Positions 25,600 to 35,279 are shown, numbered from the stretch's first letter. The stretch: 55,998 nucleotides of DNA from Microbulbifer hainanensis (GCF_014904735.1 NZ_JACZCR010000042.1:1-55998); one strand, 5' to 3'. Notes: generated by a model not told the origin, from the letters alone. Program-made: numbers and translations.

Positions 25600-25639
25600 G
25601 CAAACCGGTAAATTTCGCTTGAGTATGGCGACGGTTTGC
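25600..25639. repeat. Inverted repeat in the gap after the racemase gene
   Basis: GCAAACCG at 25600-25607 and CGGTTTGC at 25632-25639 pair perfectly across 24 bp, and ACT/AGT flanks extend the pairing after a bulge. No T run follows, so it is not a plain terminator. It lies 98 bp before the hybrid-kinase-like gene and could be an operator or an RNA hairpin. Confidence 0.35.
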
Positions 25640-25736
25640 AGTATCACACTGGCCGTAAAACATAAGAGGTTTTCTTTTACTCTCAAATTCACGCGGGCCG
25701 CTGGAATTGGCCTGCGACAACTAAGTGGTAACACGG

Positions 25737-27140
25737 ATGAACAAGACCATTTGCCCGCGGGTGCAGCGCGCAGCCCGCAGCGGCCTGCGCGCCGCCTTCG
25801 GCCCGCTGCCGCTCCTGAAACGTTTCGCAACCCCCATTTTTGCCGCCTGTTTTCCCGCGGCCGCACTGGCGGCACCGTCGCAGATCTCCCTGATCGAGAC
25901 CCGGGTGCCACTTTATTGGCCCACTGCTCTCGGGGCCGGACTGATACTCCTCACCATCTTTACCATCACCCTCAAGGCGCGCCTGCGCCGTGCCATCGAC
26001 GATGGCGAACAGCGGGCCGCGTCACTGAAAGAGGAGAACGACAAGGTCTACCGGCAACTGCAGTCCTACGGTAGCGAGCTGGCCGCACGCCAGCGGGAAC
26101 TGGCCGAGTCCCGCGAAGCCATCGAACAACAAAAGCAGGAAAGGACCGATATGCGCGCGGTGTTTGGCCACCATCTGCGCCAGCCCCTGGAGGCGATGCA
26201 GAGCACGCTCAACCTGCTCAGCCGCAGTGGCGACGGGCAAGCCGGTGAACTGGCAGGCATTGCCCAACGCCAGCTTCGCGGCGCCCTGCAATCGCTGGAG
26301 GAAATTTTGCGCCTCGGCGACCTGGAAACGGTCGAATTGACCGAAACCGCCAAGCTCCCTCCCGGCCAGAATCCGAGCCTGGCGATACTTCTGGTGGAAA
26401 ATGGCGAGCACGACTCCCTGTATACATCACTGGAAATCCGCGGCCACCGCGTGCAACGGGAGAGCAACGGCGTTGACGGCGCCGATGCCGCTCTGCAGAA
26501 GAAGTTCGACCTGGTATTGATCGATGCCCGCCTGCCACTACTGGACGGCGTCGAGGCGACGCAGAGGATCCGCCGCGGCGCCGGGCAGGAGCTGCCCATC
26601 TTCGCCATGGTTGCCGGACTGCAGCGCGGCGACAAGGAGCGCTACCAGGCGCGCGGCCTCACCGGCGTACTGGCCCACCCGGTCGCCGAATTCCAGCTGG
26701 AACAGCTGCTGAACTGGGGTGTACGGCGCGCGCGCAAAGCCACCGGTGACCGCAAGCAGCCGCGCCCCACCCGCCTGCTCAACACCAACACCCTGTGCCG
26801 GCAGCGCGACACGCTGGGGCACCTGCCGTTCGCGGAACTGCTGAGCGATCGCTCGGCCACGCTACCCAAGAAAACCACTGCGCTGACCAGCGCCCTGACC
26901 GGCCGCCACTGGCTGGATGCGGAGAAAATGGCGCAGACACTGGCAGCGAGTGCCGAGGAGATCGGCCTCGAAGCTGTCGCCGCACGCCTGCGCGCGCTGT
27001 CCGCGCGGCTCTCCATCGACAGCGAGCGGGAGTACTGCCGCCACCAGCGCACCGAACTGCTAAACCTGATGCGCACATCCATCGAGCAGCTGAAGAACTG
27101 GCGTGAACAGAATGTGCACACCGAGTGGGCGCTGAAGTGA
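25737..27140 (+). CDS. Degenerate hybrid-kinase-like protein (HisKA-like, REC, HPt-like; no ATPase)
   Basis: A 467-residue protein starting at ATG 25737. It has a signal or anchor (residues 20-46), a membrane span (about 62-80) and a coiled coil (85-138). A HisKA-like helix pair follows, with His145/146 in FGHHLRQPLEAMQ. The next domain is not an HATPase: a receiver domain begins directly at about 216. It keeps Asp263 (LIDARLP), but its first acidic pair is Glu-Asn (LLVENGEH), the Thr/Ser position is in FAMVAG and the conserved Lys is His314 (LAHPV). The last ~75 residues fold like an HPt domain, but the phosphorylated His is Gln400 (KMAQTLAAS). It has the layout of a phosphorelay protein without the catalysis. 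Confidence 0.72.
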   Translation: MNKTICPRVQRAARSGLRAAFGPLPLLKRFATPIFAACFPAAALAAPSQISLIETRVPLYWPTALGAGLILLTIFTITLKARLRRAIDDGEQRAASLKEENDKVYRQLQSYGSELAARQRELAESREAIEQQKQERTDMRAVFGHHLRQPLEAMQSTLNLLSRSGDGQAGELAGIAQRQLRGALQSLEEILRLGDLETVELTETAKLPPGQNPSLAILLVENGEHDSLYTSLEIRGHRVQRESNGVDGADAALQKKFDLVLIDARLPLLDGVEATQRIRRGAGQELPIFAMVAGLQRGDKERYQARGLTGVLAHPVAEFQLEQLLNWGVRRARKATGDRKQPRPTRLLNTNTLCRQRDTLGHLPFAELLSDRSATLPKKTTALTSALTGRHWLDAEKMAQTLAASAEEIGLEAVAARLRALSARLSIDSEREYCRHQRTELLNLMRTSIEQLKNWREQNVHTEWALK

Positions 27141-27226
27141 ATGTTTGGTCAAATGTGGTCGCGCGGACTTGAAGTGTGGGCGCACGCCCGCACAATATTG
27201 AAGTCACTTTCTCGCGAGATAACATC

Positions 27227-27580
27227 ATGACGGAGCAGTTCCCCACCAAATCCGCCGAGGCCCGCGAACAGGGCGGGCGCGACCTGGCCACGCTGGTCTA
27301 CCTGATTCAGGCCATCAGCCTGTTCACTGCGGTACCGTTTTTTATTGGGGTGATCATCAACTACGCCAAGCGCGGTGATGTGCGCGGCACCCTGGCGGAA
27401 TCCCACTTCCGCTGGCAGATCCGCACCTTCTGGTTCAGCATCCTGTGGATCGTGGTGGGCTGGGCCACCGTGTGGATTTTCGGGCTGGGATTCCTGATTC
27501 TCGGAATCAGCTGGATCTGGGTGGTATACCGCGTGATTCGCGGCTGGCTGGTATTGGCGGATAACCGCCCCGCTTACTGA
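27227..27580 (+). CDS. DUF4870-like small membrane protein
   Basis: The ATG at 27227 (MTEQFPTKSAEAREQGGRD) is the first good start. The 117-residue protein has three hydrophobic segments: LVYLIQAISLFTAVPFFIGVII, FWFSILWIVVGWATVWIFGLGF and LILGISWIWVVYRVIRG. The conserved pattern DVRGTLAESHFRWQIRTFW between them resembles the DUF4870/Tic20-type family. Function is unknown; family members are inner-membrane proteins of unclear role. It follows the degenerate hybrid-kinase gene by 86 bp on the same strand and may be co-transcribed. Confidence 0.7.
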   Translation: MTEQFPTKSAEAREQGGRDLATLVYLIQAISLFTAVPFFIGVIINYAKRGDVRGTLAESHFRWQIRTFWFSILWIVVGWATVWIFGLGFLILGISWIWVVYRVIRGWLVLADNRPAY

Positions 27581-27638
27581 ATAGCAAAACGTCGCCCATC
27601 GGCAGTAGCGGCGGCAGGCCGCCACTGCCGATCGAGCC

Positions 27639-28889
27639 CTAGAACTGGCCGGTTAGCGCCAGCATAAACAGGTCCGGCGGCAGCTGCTGTCCGTTGACCT
27701 GCAGATCCCCCCGGTTTACCTCCAGGTGCATCTGCAGCTCCCCGTCATTTTCCAGCAACAGTCCGTACTGGCGCAGCATCATTGCCTGGGCCACCAGCGG
27801 CGACTGCATCAGTGCCTGCTCGGCCGCGGAAAAGGTCGCAGTGCCGGTCATCGGCTCAAGCCACTGTCCCGGCGCCAGCTTGACCGGGCGCGCAGAAACC
27901 GGCAAACCGCGCCAGTCCACATCTGCATCCATCATTACCGGGCCATTGGCAGATTCAATCGCCAGTTGCTGCTGCAGCTGCAACGGCCGCTGCATCACCC
28001 GCTGCCAATTGCGCTGGGTGGCGGGCAACATCAACGCACCCAGGTAGTGCGCCAGGTCCGCGACACTGATCTGCGGCAATATCAAATGCTGCTTCACCGA
28101 GGAGATGGGCGTGGCCGACTGGATTTGCGGCAGGACCAGGTCGCTGACCAGCTTCAACCGGCCGGAATCCAGTTGCTCCAGGTCGAGCTGCAGACTGGCA
28201 TCGTGCAGTTCCAGCGGACCCGATTCGGACTCACCGCGCAGCATCGACAGGGCGAGATTTGCCTCGCCGCGGCGCTCGGCCACCGCGTAGTGGAACCGGC
28301 CCTGTGCCGGCTCCGAGTGAAACTTCTCCACACCGCCCTTGGTCAGCTGCGCCGCACCAACCTCGAAGGTGCCGTCCAGTGCGGTACCGCGATAGTCGGT
28401 TTCGAACAGCAGCCGCGCGCCATCAAACTTCAGCTCGCCGCCGCTATCGCTGCGAGTGAACGGCTCCAGGCGCAGCGTATTGAGCACACGGTTGTCCGTG
28501 CCCACCAGTGTCTCCAACACCAGCGGGCTGTGGTCGAGGCGCCCGTAGAACTTCTCCAGCTGCACCCGCAGCGACGGCGCCAGTTGCCCGACTGTCAGGC
28601 GCGTCTCGCTGTAGACAGCCCCGAGGCGGGGCCCGCCGGCCGTAAACAGCACCGGGCCGTGCTGGATATTACTGCGCAGCTCGGTATTGCCCTCGCTCGA
28701 CAGCACTTCGGTACTGGCCTCGGCACCAAACCAGCCGCGCTGGTAGTCGAGGACGCGACCGCCCTGAATCTGCCCCAGCTGCTGTTTCCAGGTTTCCTCG
28801 ACTTTGGGGCCGACAAATCCCGGAGCGATTAACGCGGCCGCCAGTGCCAGGGCGGAGACAGACAACAGGAAAAGGGACAGTTTCTTCAT
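27639..28889 (-). CDS. DUF945 family (YdgA-like) protein
   Basis: A 416-residue protein with an N-terminal signal-anchor (KKLSLFLLSVSALALAAALIAPGFVG), followed by the characteristic GPKVEETWKQQL and LDYQRGWFGAEASTEV motif of DUF945. The rest is long beta-rich sequence with many repeated hydrophobic/polar strands, as in E. coli YdgA/YihF. It is probably attached to the inner membrane with the bulk in the periplasm. Biochemical function is unknown. It is transcribed alone, convergent with the DUF4870-like gene. Confidence 0.8.
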   Translation of the reverse strand: MKKLSLFLLSVSALALAAALIAPGFVGPKVEETWKQQLGQIQGGRVLDYQRGWFGAEASTEVLSSEGNTELRSNIQHGPVLFTAGGPRLGAVYSETRLTVGQLAPSLRVQLEKFYGRLDHSPLVLETLVGTDNRVLNTLRLEPFTRSDSGGELKFDGARLLFETDYRGTALDGTFEVGAAQLTKGGVEKFHSEPAQGRFHYAVAERRGEANLALSMLRGESESGPLELHDASLQLDLEQLDSGRLKLVSDLVLPQIQSATPISSVKQHLILPQISVADLAHYLGALMLPATQRNWQRVMQRPLQLQQQLAIESANGPVMMDADVDWRGLPVSARPVKLAPGQWLEPMTGTATFSAAEQALMQSPLVAQAMMLRQYGLLLENDGELQMHLEVNRGDLQVNGQQLPPDLFMLALTGQF

Positions 28890-29021
28890 GGATATAGCGC
28901 TGGTTATGCAGTTTGCCGGATATTAGCAGATCCGCCATGACCCAGTCCCGCAGCCGGCGGCCGTGGGAGATGACCACCGGCTCACTATCATAAGAACTAT
29001 ATGGTTCGGGAGGATGCTTCC

Positions 29022-29588
29022 ATGGCGACTGGCCAGCCCGGCGAGGCCGTGACCTTTGTCGTGCACCACCGGGTACAGGCCGGCGATGCTCCCCGCTACG
29101 AGGCGTGGCTGCAGCGCATCGTCTCCCAGGCCCGCACCTTCCCCGGCCACCGGGGCGTCAGTGTCATTCGCCCCGAGCAGAACGCCGGGGACCTGACCTT
29201 TACCTCGGTGCTGCACTTTGCCACCGAGGAATCTCTTAGCAACTGGATCAACTCCGCCGAGCGGCGACAACTGATTGAAGAAATAGCACCTCTGCTCAGG
29301 AGTGGCGACCAGATCGAGGTGGCGCCGGGGGCCGAATTCTGGTTTACCCCCGGCGCCCCGGGACTCGACCAGCCACCGCGCTGGAAACAGGCCCTGCTGA
29401 CCTTCTGCATCATTTATCCACTGACACTGATTCTGCCCCTACTGTGGCGACCGGCTTTTATCCACTGGCCGCTGCTGGGCGGATTCGTGCTGAGCAATCT
29501 GCTGATCACTATTTGCATCGTGACGCTGGTCGTCTACCTGCTGATGCCATGGGCCACCAGGCGATTCGATGCCTGGCTAACCCGGTAG
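29022..29588 (+). CDS. ABM-domain protein with C-terminal membrane segments
   Basis: The ATG at 29022 is 8 nt after GGGAGG (29008-29013), so it is preferred over the ATG at 29001. The 188-residue protein has an antibiotic-biosynthesis-monooxygenase (ABM) type ferredoxin-like domain (residues ~8-95; PRYEAWLQRIVSQARTFPGHRGVSVIRP and SVLHFATEESLSNWINS). Two hydrophobic segments follow: LLTFCIIYPLTLILPLLW and LLGGFVLSNLLITICIVTLVVYLLMPW. Combined ABM plus two-span proteins are known but uncharacterised. The amidohydrolase gene follows 25 bp later. Confidence 0.75.
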   Translation: MATGQPGEAVTFVVHHRVQAGDAPRYEAWLQRIVSQARTFPGHRGVSVIRPEQNAGDLTFTSVLHFATEESLSNWINSAERRQLIEEIAPLLRSGDQIEVAPGAEFWFTPGAPGLDQPPRWKQALLTFCIIYPLTLILPLLWRPAFIHWPLLGGFVLSNLLITICIVTLVVYLLMPWATRRFDAWLTR

Positions 29589-29613
29589 CCGCGTAAGCGC
29601 TTGAGGAGAGACC

Positions 29614-31458
29614 ATGAACACTGAACTCATACTCCACAACGGACGTATTCACACCGTAGACCCGGAACTTCCGGAAGTCAGTGCCGTGGCCGTAAGCGAC
29701 GGTCGCTTTGTCGCCGTGGGCGATGACAGCGAGGTGATGCAAATGCGCGGCCCGCACACGCGGGTGATCGATCTGCGCGGGAGAACCGTGATTCCCGGCC
29801 TCAACGACTCCCACCTGCACCTGATCCGCGGCGGCCTGAACTACAACCTCGAGTTGCGCTGGGACGGCGTGCCCTCCTTAGCGGATGCGTTGCGCATGTT
29901 GGAGGAACAGGTCGCGCGTACACCGACACCACAGTGGGTGCGCGTGGTCGGCGGCTGGACCGAATTCCAGTTTGCGGAACGGCGTATGCCCACCCTCGAC
30001 GACCTCAACCGGATAGCACCGGACACACCGGTGTTCGTGCTGCACCTGTACGATCGCGCCCTGCTCAACCGCGCCGCGCTGCGTGCGGTCGGCTACACCA
30101 AGGACACCCCCGACCCTCCGGGGGGAGAGATCCAGCGGGACAAAAACGGCGAGCCCACCGGCATGCTGATCGCGCAGCCCAATGCGATCATTCTCTACGC
30201 CACCCTAGCCAAAGGGCCGATGCTGCCGCTGGAATACCAGGTCAATTCGACCCGCCAATTCATGCGCGAGCTCAACAGCCTGGGTGTGACCAGCGCCATC
30301 GATGCCGGCGGCGGATACCAGAATTACCCGGAGGACTACCGGGTAATCCAGCAGCTGGCGGACGATAACCAATTGACCGTGCGCATCGCCTACAACCTGT
30401 TTACGCAGAGGCCCAAGGAGGAACTGGCAGACTTTAAAAACTGGACCGGCAGCGTCACCTACCGCCAGGGGGATGAATTCTTCCGCCACAACGGCGCCGG
30501 CGAGATGCTGGTCTTCTCCGCCGCGGATTTCGAGGACTTCCTCCAACCGCGCCCCGACCTGCCCGAGTCCATGGAGTCCGAACTGGAGCCCATCGTCCGG
30601 CTATTGGCGGAAAATCGCTGGCCCTTCCGCCTGCACGCCACTTATGACGAATCCATCTCGCGCATGCTCGACGTGTTCGAGAAAGTGAATCGTGAGATCC
30701 CCTTCGACGGCCTGCCCTGGTTCTTCGACCACGCAGAGACCATCTGCCCGCGTAATATCGAGCGGGTGCGGGCGCTGGGCGGCGGTATCGCCATCCAGGA
30801 TCGTATGGCCTTCCAGGGTGAGTATTTCGTCGACCGCTACGGCAGCGCCGCTGCAGAACAGACGCCGCCGATCCAGCGCATGCTGTCCGAAGGTATCCCG
30901 GTGGGCGCCGGCACCGACGCCACCCGCGTATCCAGCTACAACCCCTGGACCTCCCTGTACTGGCTGGTGAGCGGCCGCACCGTCGGCGGCCTGCAGCTCT
31001 ACCCGGAGGGGCTATCTCGCGAGACTGCGCTGGAACTCTACACCCACGGCAGCGCCTGGTTCTCCTCCGACCAGGGTGACAAAGGACAGATCAAGGTGGG
31101 CCAACTGGCCGACCTGACAGCGCTCAGCGCAGACTACTTCTCGATACCGGAAGAGGAAATCCGTGGGCTGGAATCGGTGCTCACTGTGGTGGGTGGCGAG
31201 GTGGTCTACGGCCGCGGCGACTTCGACAAACTGGCACCGCCGCCGATTCCGGTATTGCCGGAATGGTCGCCGGTGGCACGGGTGCCCGGCTACTGGCACC
31301 CGCCAATGGCCGCACGCAACAGCCTGCACCGCTGCTGCGGCCCCTGCGCGGTGCACGGTCACAACCACCGGTTCGCCCGCGGTTCACAACTGCCGATCAC
31401 GGATTCCGACTACCGGGAATTCTGGGGAACCTTTGGGTGTTCGTGTTTTGCTTTTTGA
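29614..31458 (+). CDS. YtcJ-like metal-dependent amidohydrolase
   Basis: A 614-residue protein of the amidohydrolase superfamily. The N-terminal beta-sandwich (LILHNGRIHTVD) leads to the first metal motif DSHLHL near residue 76. The central TIM barrel continues through RLHATYDES and DHAETI, with the late metal Asp in VGAGTDATRVSSYNPW. The C-terminal beta-sandwich returns with KGQIKVGQLADLTAL. The last ~85 residues, including the paired CCGPC motif and a Cys near the C-terminus, are an unusual extension beyond YtcJ. Substrate is unknown; the family hydrolyses amides or ureas. GGAGAG precedes the ATG, and the gene lies 25 bp after the ABM-domain gene, so they are probably one unit. Confidence 0.85.
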   Translation: MNTELILHNGRIHTVDPELPEVSAVAVSDGRFVAVGDDSEVMQMRGPHTRVIDLRGRTVIPGLNDSHLHLIRGGLNYNLELRWDGVPSLADALRMLEEQVARTPTPQWVRVVGGWTEFQFAERRMPTLDDLNRIAPDTPVFVLHLYDRALLNRAALRAVGYTKDTPDPPGGEIQRDKNGEPTGMLIAQPNAIILYATLAKGPMLPLEYQVNSTRQFMRELNSLGVTSAIDAGGGYQNYPEDYRVIQQLADDNQLTVRIAYNLFTQRPKEELADFKNWTGSVTYRQGDEFFRHNGAGEMLVFSAADFEDFLQPRPDLPESMESELEPIVRLLAENRWPFRLHATYDESISRMLDVFEKVNREIPFDGLPWFFDHAETICPRNIERVRALGGGIAIQDRMAFQGEYFVDRYGSAAAEQTPPIQRMLSEGIPVGAGTDATRVSSYNPWTSLYWLVSGRTVGGLQLYPEGLSRETALELYTHGSAWFSSDQGDKGQIKVGQLADLTALSADYFSIPEEEIRGLESVLTVVGGEVVYGRGDFDKLAPPPIPVLPEWSPVARVPGYWHPPMAARNSLHRCCGPCAVHGHNHRFARGSQLPITDSDYREFWGTFGCSCFAF

Positions 31459-31482
31459 CAGACTGTGCAGAAGGAAATTGAG

Positions 31483-31520
31483 CAACCGGTGCAGGGCCAG
31501 TGAAAACCTGCACCCGGTTG
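31483..31520. repeat. Hairpin after the amidohydrolase gene
   Basis: CAACCGGTGCAGG (31483-31495) pairs with CCTGCACCCGGTTG (31507-31520) with one bulged C. No T run follows. Together with the next hairpin it gives two consecutive stems 25-110 bp after the stop codon, possibly a transcript-protecting structure or an extra terminator. Confidence 0.45.
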
Positions 31521-31527
31521 TCAGTCT

Positions 31528-31571
31528 AAAAAAATGGTCCGGATATTTTGAAATACCCGGACCATTTTTTT
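31528..31571. terminator. Strong bidirectional terminator between amidohydrolase and glyoxalase genes
   Basis: AAAAAAA, TGGTCCGG, a 14-nt loop in which ATTT and AAAT can also pair, CCGGACCA, then TTTTTTT. The symmetry and flanking runs make it active on both strands for two convergent genes. Confidence 0.93.
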
Positions 31572-31603
31572 AGTAACCAGCCGTCCAACTTAGTGACCTC
31601 AGA

Positions 31604-32159
31604 TCACTCAGAACTGTCCTTTTGCTGCTGCTCCATCATGTTCGGCTGCAGTATCTCGATCCAGTAGCCATCCGGATCGCGGATAAATGCGAGTCCCTTC
31701 ATCTTGCCGTCGTCCGGACGCTTCTGGAACGGCACGCCCAGGGATTCGAAACGCTCCGCCGCTTTGTAGACGTCGGGTACGGCGATGCCGATATGCCCGA
31801 ACCCCTGTGGCTCGTCGTTGCCGTTGTGATAGGAAAACTCCGGGTCTTTCTCGGTGCCCCAATTGTGGGTCAACTCCAGCATCGCCTCACGGCCGAAGGT
31901 ATAGGTGGTGCAGCCGCCATCATCCGCCGGCACTTCCTGCGCCTGGCGATCGTCCAGGTAAGCGAGGAAGTAGAGCGTGAATTGCATCTCCGGGAAATCC
32001 AGTTTCCGCACCAGGCGCATGCCCATTACCCGGGTATAGAAATCCAGGCTGCGCGCCGGGTCCTTGATGCGCAGCATTGTCTGATTGAAGACATAGCCTT
32101 CAGTGGCGGGATCTGCGCTTTCCGACAGGCCGGGGGCCTGCTCAAAAATGACGAGACAT
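31604..32159 (-). CDS. gloA: Glyoxalase I (lactoylglutathione lyase), start region frameshifted
   Basis: The conserved frame encodes a glyoxalase [43 protein letters not shown], then [25 protein letters not shown], and [15 protein letters not shown]. It converts the methylglyoxal-glutathione hemithioacetal to S-lactoylglutathione; the metal ligands sit in these motifs. The only well-placed start, ATG 32159 with GGAG 6 nt before it, reads MSRHF and stops at once. Removing one base from the T5 run (32144-32148) joins it to [21 protein letters not shown], the usual GloA N-terminus, giving about 184 residues. The frame as it stands has no ATG or GTG near the domain. Confidence 0.85.
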
Positions 32160-32334
32160 GGGGCGACTCCTGTACTGATGCTGCGGCCGGTAGGCTCCGG
32201 CGAACAACGGGGGAGAATGTTGTGCCGGCGGTTCCGCCGCTCAGTGGGCGGAACCTGTGTCCGACAAACGATGACCCGACTAACGATGGGGACCGGCGGC
32301 GGCGCTTTCAAGCCGCGCCGCCGGCACAGCAGAC

Positions 32335-33234
32335 TCAGCCAGCCAGTGCGCGGGCAACGCGGGAGTTACTGTCGCGGCCCAGCTCGTGGGAGATGAAGTT
32401 GCCGGCATCCGCCAGCAGTTGCAGGTCTACCCCCGTTTCGATTCCGAGGCCATTCAGCAGATAGAGTACGTCCTCGCTGGCCACATTGCCCGAGGCCCCC
32501 TTGGCATAGGGGCAGCCACCGAGGCCGGCCACCGCCGAATCCACCACGGCCACACCCATCTGCAGTGCCGCATAGATATTGGCCAGCGCCTGGCCGTAGG
32601 TATCGTGGAAGTGCACCGCGAGTTTCTCCAGCGGCACCCTGGCGGCGACCTGCTCGATCATGCGCTTGGCCGCCTCCGGCGTGCCCACGCCGATGGTATC
32701 GCCAAGAGAAATCTCGTAGCAGCCCATTTCCAGCAGGGCCGCGCTGACGTCGGCCACCTTGACCGGATCGATGTCGCCCTCATAGGGACAGCCGAGCACA
32801 CAGGACACATAGCCGCGCACGGGGATGCCATCGCTTTGTGCCTGCTCCACCAGCGGGCGGAACCGCTCGAGGCTCTCGGCGATGGTGCAGTTGATGTTTT
32901 TCTGCGTGAACGCCTCGGAGGCCGCGCCGAAAACCGCCACTTCATCGGCTTTGGCCGCGACCGCGCGCTCGTAGCCTTTGAGGTTGGGCGTCAACGCGCT
33001 GTAGGTGATTCCGGCCTTGCGCGCGATGCCGGCGAGCACGTCCTCACTCGCCGCCATCTGCGGTACCCATTTGGGGCTCACGAAGCTGCCGGCCTCGATC
33101 ACCGGCAAGCCGGCATCGCTGAGCTTGTCGATCAGGGCCACGCGTGTGGCCACGGAGATCTCCTGCTTTTCGTTCTGCAGGCCATCGCGCGGACCCACTT
33201 CAACCATTTTTACGTGCTGGGGTAATTTGCTCAC
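32335..33234 (-). CDS. liuE: Hydroxymethylglutaryl-CoA lyase
   Basis: A 299-residue TIM-barrel enzyme that splits HMG-CoA into acetoacetate and acetyl-CoA, the last step of leucine degradation. Motifs are [11 protein letters not shown] (residues 12-22), the metal histidines in VHFHDTYGQ (208, 210) and the catalytic Cys241 in [15 protein letters not shown]. The length is normal. It starts 2 bp after the end of the MCC alpha gene and is last in the liu operon. A GC-rich inverted repeat follows at 32293-32322 but lacks a T run, so termination is unclear. Confidence 0.95.
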   Translation of the reverse strand: MSKLPQHVKMVEVGPRDGLQNEKQEISVATRVALIDKLSDAGLPVIEAGSFVSPKWVPQMAASEDVLAGIARKAGITYSALTPNLKGYERAVAAKADEVAVFGAASEAFTQKNINCTIAESLERFRPLVEQAQSDGIPVRGYVSCVLGCPYEGDIDPVKVADVSAALLEMGCYEISLGDTIGVGTPEAAKRMIEQVAARVPLEKLAVHFHDTYGQALANIYAALQMGVAVVDSAVAGLGGCPYAKGASGNVASEDVLYLLNGLGIETGVDLQLLADAGNFISHELGRDSNSRVARALAG

Positions 33235-33236
33235 GA

Positions 33237-35228
33237 TTACGCCTCCCCGTCGCTGACAGCAAAGTCAATCAGCAGGCTGCCGCCGTCCACCAGTTCGCCC
33301 GCCGCGCAGAAAAACTGCTCCACGGTACCGGCCGCCGGGGCACGCAGCGTGTGCTCCATTTTCATGGCCTCCATCACCAGCAGCGGCTGGTCTTTTTCCA
33401 CCTGGGTGCCGGGTTCCACCAGCAGCGCCACGATGGTGCCGTTCATCGGTGCGTCGAGGCCGTGGGCCTGGTCGCCGCTCTCGCCGATATCCGGCGGCAG
33501 TACCTTGAATTCTACCTGGGTGCCGTCGATAAACACGGTGCCGCCCTCGGCGGTGTCCACACCGATAAAACCAACCCTACGGCCGTCGACCAGTGCCAGT
33601 TCATGCCCGGGCAGCACGCGGATCTCACCGGACATGTCGTTGCACTGCCAGCGCACTGCCGCGCCCTCGGCGGTAAATGTGATCTCCGCGTGGCGACCGT
33701 GGTATTCGATGGTGTGGCGACGCGTGGCGGCCAGGCCGGAACGCCAGTTGCCGCCGCTGTGCCACGGGGAATGCGGATCCGCGGCCGGCGCGGCACCGCG
33801 CAGGTCGCGCGCTTCGCGCTCGCTCAGGTAGCCGGCGATCGCGGCACACTTCAGCGGTGTCAGCTCCCGATCCGGTCGCAGCACATCCGCTTCGTAGTCC
33901 TCGATAAAGTGGGTCGAGACACGGCCGCTGACAAACGCCTTGTGATTGATAACGCGGCGCAGGAATTCGATATTGTGGCGCACGCCGGCAATCTGGTATT
34001 GCTGCAGCGCGCGGTCGAGTTTTACCAGTGCTTCCTTGCGGGTGCGGCCGTGACAGATCAGCTTGGCGATCATCGGATCGTAGTGCACGCTGATTTCGTC
34101 GCCGCTCTGCACGCCGGTGTCGACACGCACCGACTCGGTCTCCTGAGGCGGCTGGTGGCGAACCAGGGTGCCGGTGGCCGGCAGGAAATCGTTATCCGGA
34201 TCCTCGGCATAGATACGTACTTCGAAGGCGTGGCCGAGAATACTCAGGTCATCCTGCTGTAGCGGCAGCGGATCGCCGGCGGCAACCGCCAGCTGCCAGG
34301 ACACCAGATCCTGTCCGGTGATCATTTCCGTTACCGGGTGCTCCACCTGCAGGCGGGTGTTCATTTCCATGAAATAGAAGGCACCGCTGGCATCGAGCAG
34401 GAATTCCACCGTGCCCGCGCCGACATAACCGATCGCGTGGGCCGCGCGCAGGGCCGCCTCGCCCATGCGCGCGCGCAGCTCTTCGCTCATCCCCGGCGCC
34501 GGTGCTTCCTCGACCACTTTCTGGTGGCGGCGCTGTACCGAACAGTCCCGCTCGAACAGATAGACGCCGCCGCCGTGATTGTCGCAGAACACCTGGATTT
34601 CCACGTGGCGCGGGTTGACCACATAGCGCTCCAGCAACATCAGGTCGTCGCCGAAGGCGTTCATCGCCTCGCGCTTGGCCGCTTCCAGGGCCTCGTGAAA
34701 TTCACCGGCTTTGTCGACGCGGCGCATGCCCTTGCCGCCGCCACCGGCGGCGGCCTTCAGCAGTATCGGGTAACCGATGCGCTGGGCGTGGCCCTCGAGA
34801 ATATCCGCATTCTGGTTGTTGCCGTGGTATCCGGGCACCAGCGGCACGCCGGCATCCTCCATGATCCGCTTGGCGGCGGATTTGGATCCCATCGCTTCAA
34901 TGGCTCCGGCGGGCGGACCGACAAAAATAATGCCGGCGCTGTCGCAGGCGCGGCAGAACGCCGCATTTTCCGACAGGAAACCGTAGCCCGGGTGAATGGC
35001 ATCGGCACCGGTCTGCTGCGCAGCGGCGATTACCTTGTCGATCACCAGGTAAGATTCCTTCGCCGGTGCCGGCCCCAGGCGTACTGCCTCATCGGCGAGC
35101 TGCACATGTAGCGCATCGGCATCGGCATCGGAATAGACAGCCACAGTCGCCACGCCGAGGCGGCGAGCGGTCTTGATAATGCGGCAGGCGATTTCACCGC
35201 GGTTGGCAATTAACAGTTTGCGAATCAT
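33237..35228 (-). CDS. liuD: Methylcrotonyl-CoA carboxylase biotin-containing (alpha) subunit
   Basis: A 663-residue protein. The biotin-carboxylase domain covers residues 1-450 ([14 protein letters not shown], the ATP loop [13 protein letters not shown] and [14 protein letters not shown]). A linker follows, then the biotinyl domain at the end, with the biotinylated Lys623 in VMEAMKMEH. It carboxylates 3-methylcrotonyl-CoA together with LiuB, using ATP and bicarbonate. Size and order match LiuD/MccA. It ends 2 bp before liuE and starts 51 bp after liuC. It needs BirA and the biotin made by the bio genes 12-18 kb away. Confidence 0.95.
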   Translation of the reverse strand: MIRKLLIANRGEIACRIIKTARRLGVATVAVYSDADADALHVQLADEAVRLGPAPAKESYLVIDKVIAAAQQTGADAIHPGYGFLSENAAFCRACDSAGIIFVGPPAGAIEAMGSKSAAKRIMEDAGVPLVPGYHGNNQNADILEGHAQRIGYPILLKAAAGGGGKGMRRVDKAGEFHEALEAAKREAMNAFGDDLMLLERYVVNPRHVEIQVFCDNHGGGVYLFERDCSVQRRHQKVVEEAPAPGMSEELRARMGEAALRAAHAIGYVGAGTVEFLLDASGAFYFMEMNTRLQVEHPVTEMITGQDLVSWQLAVAAGDPLPLQQDDLSILGHAFEVRIYAEDPDNDFLPATGTLVRHQPPQETESVRVDTGVQSGDEISVHYDPMIAKLICHGRTRKEALVKLDRALQQYQIAGVRHNIEFLRRVINHKAFVSGRVSTHFIEDYEADVLRPDRELTPLKCAAIAGYLSEREARDLRGAAPAADPHSPWHSGGNWRSGLAATRRHTIEYHGRHAEITFTAEGAAVRWQCNDMSGEIRVLPGHELALVDGRRVGFIGVDTAEGGTVFIDGTQVEFKVLPPDIGESGDQAHGLDAPMNGTIVALLVEPGTQVEKDQPLLVMEAMKMEHTLRAPAAGTVEQFFCAAGELVDGGSLLIDFAVSDGEA

Positions 35229-35279
35229 GTTTAACTCTTCTCAATCATCGCGGACACCTTTTACGGTGCCTCGCACAGA

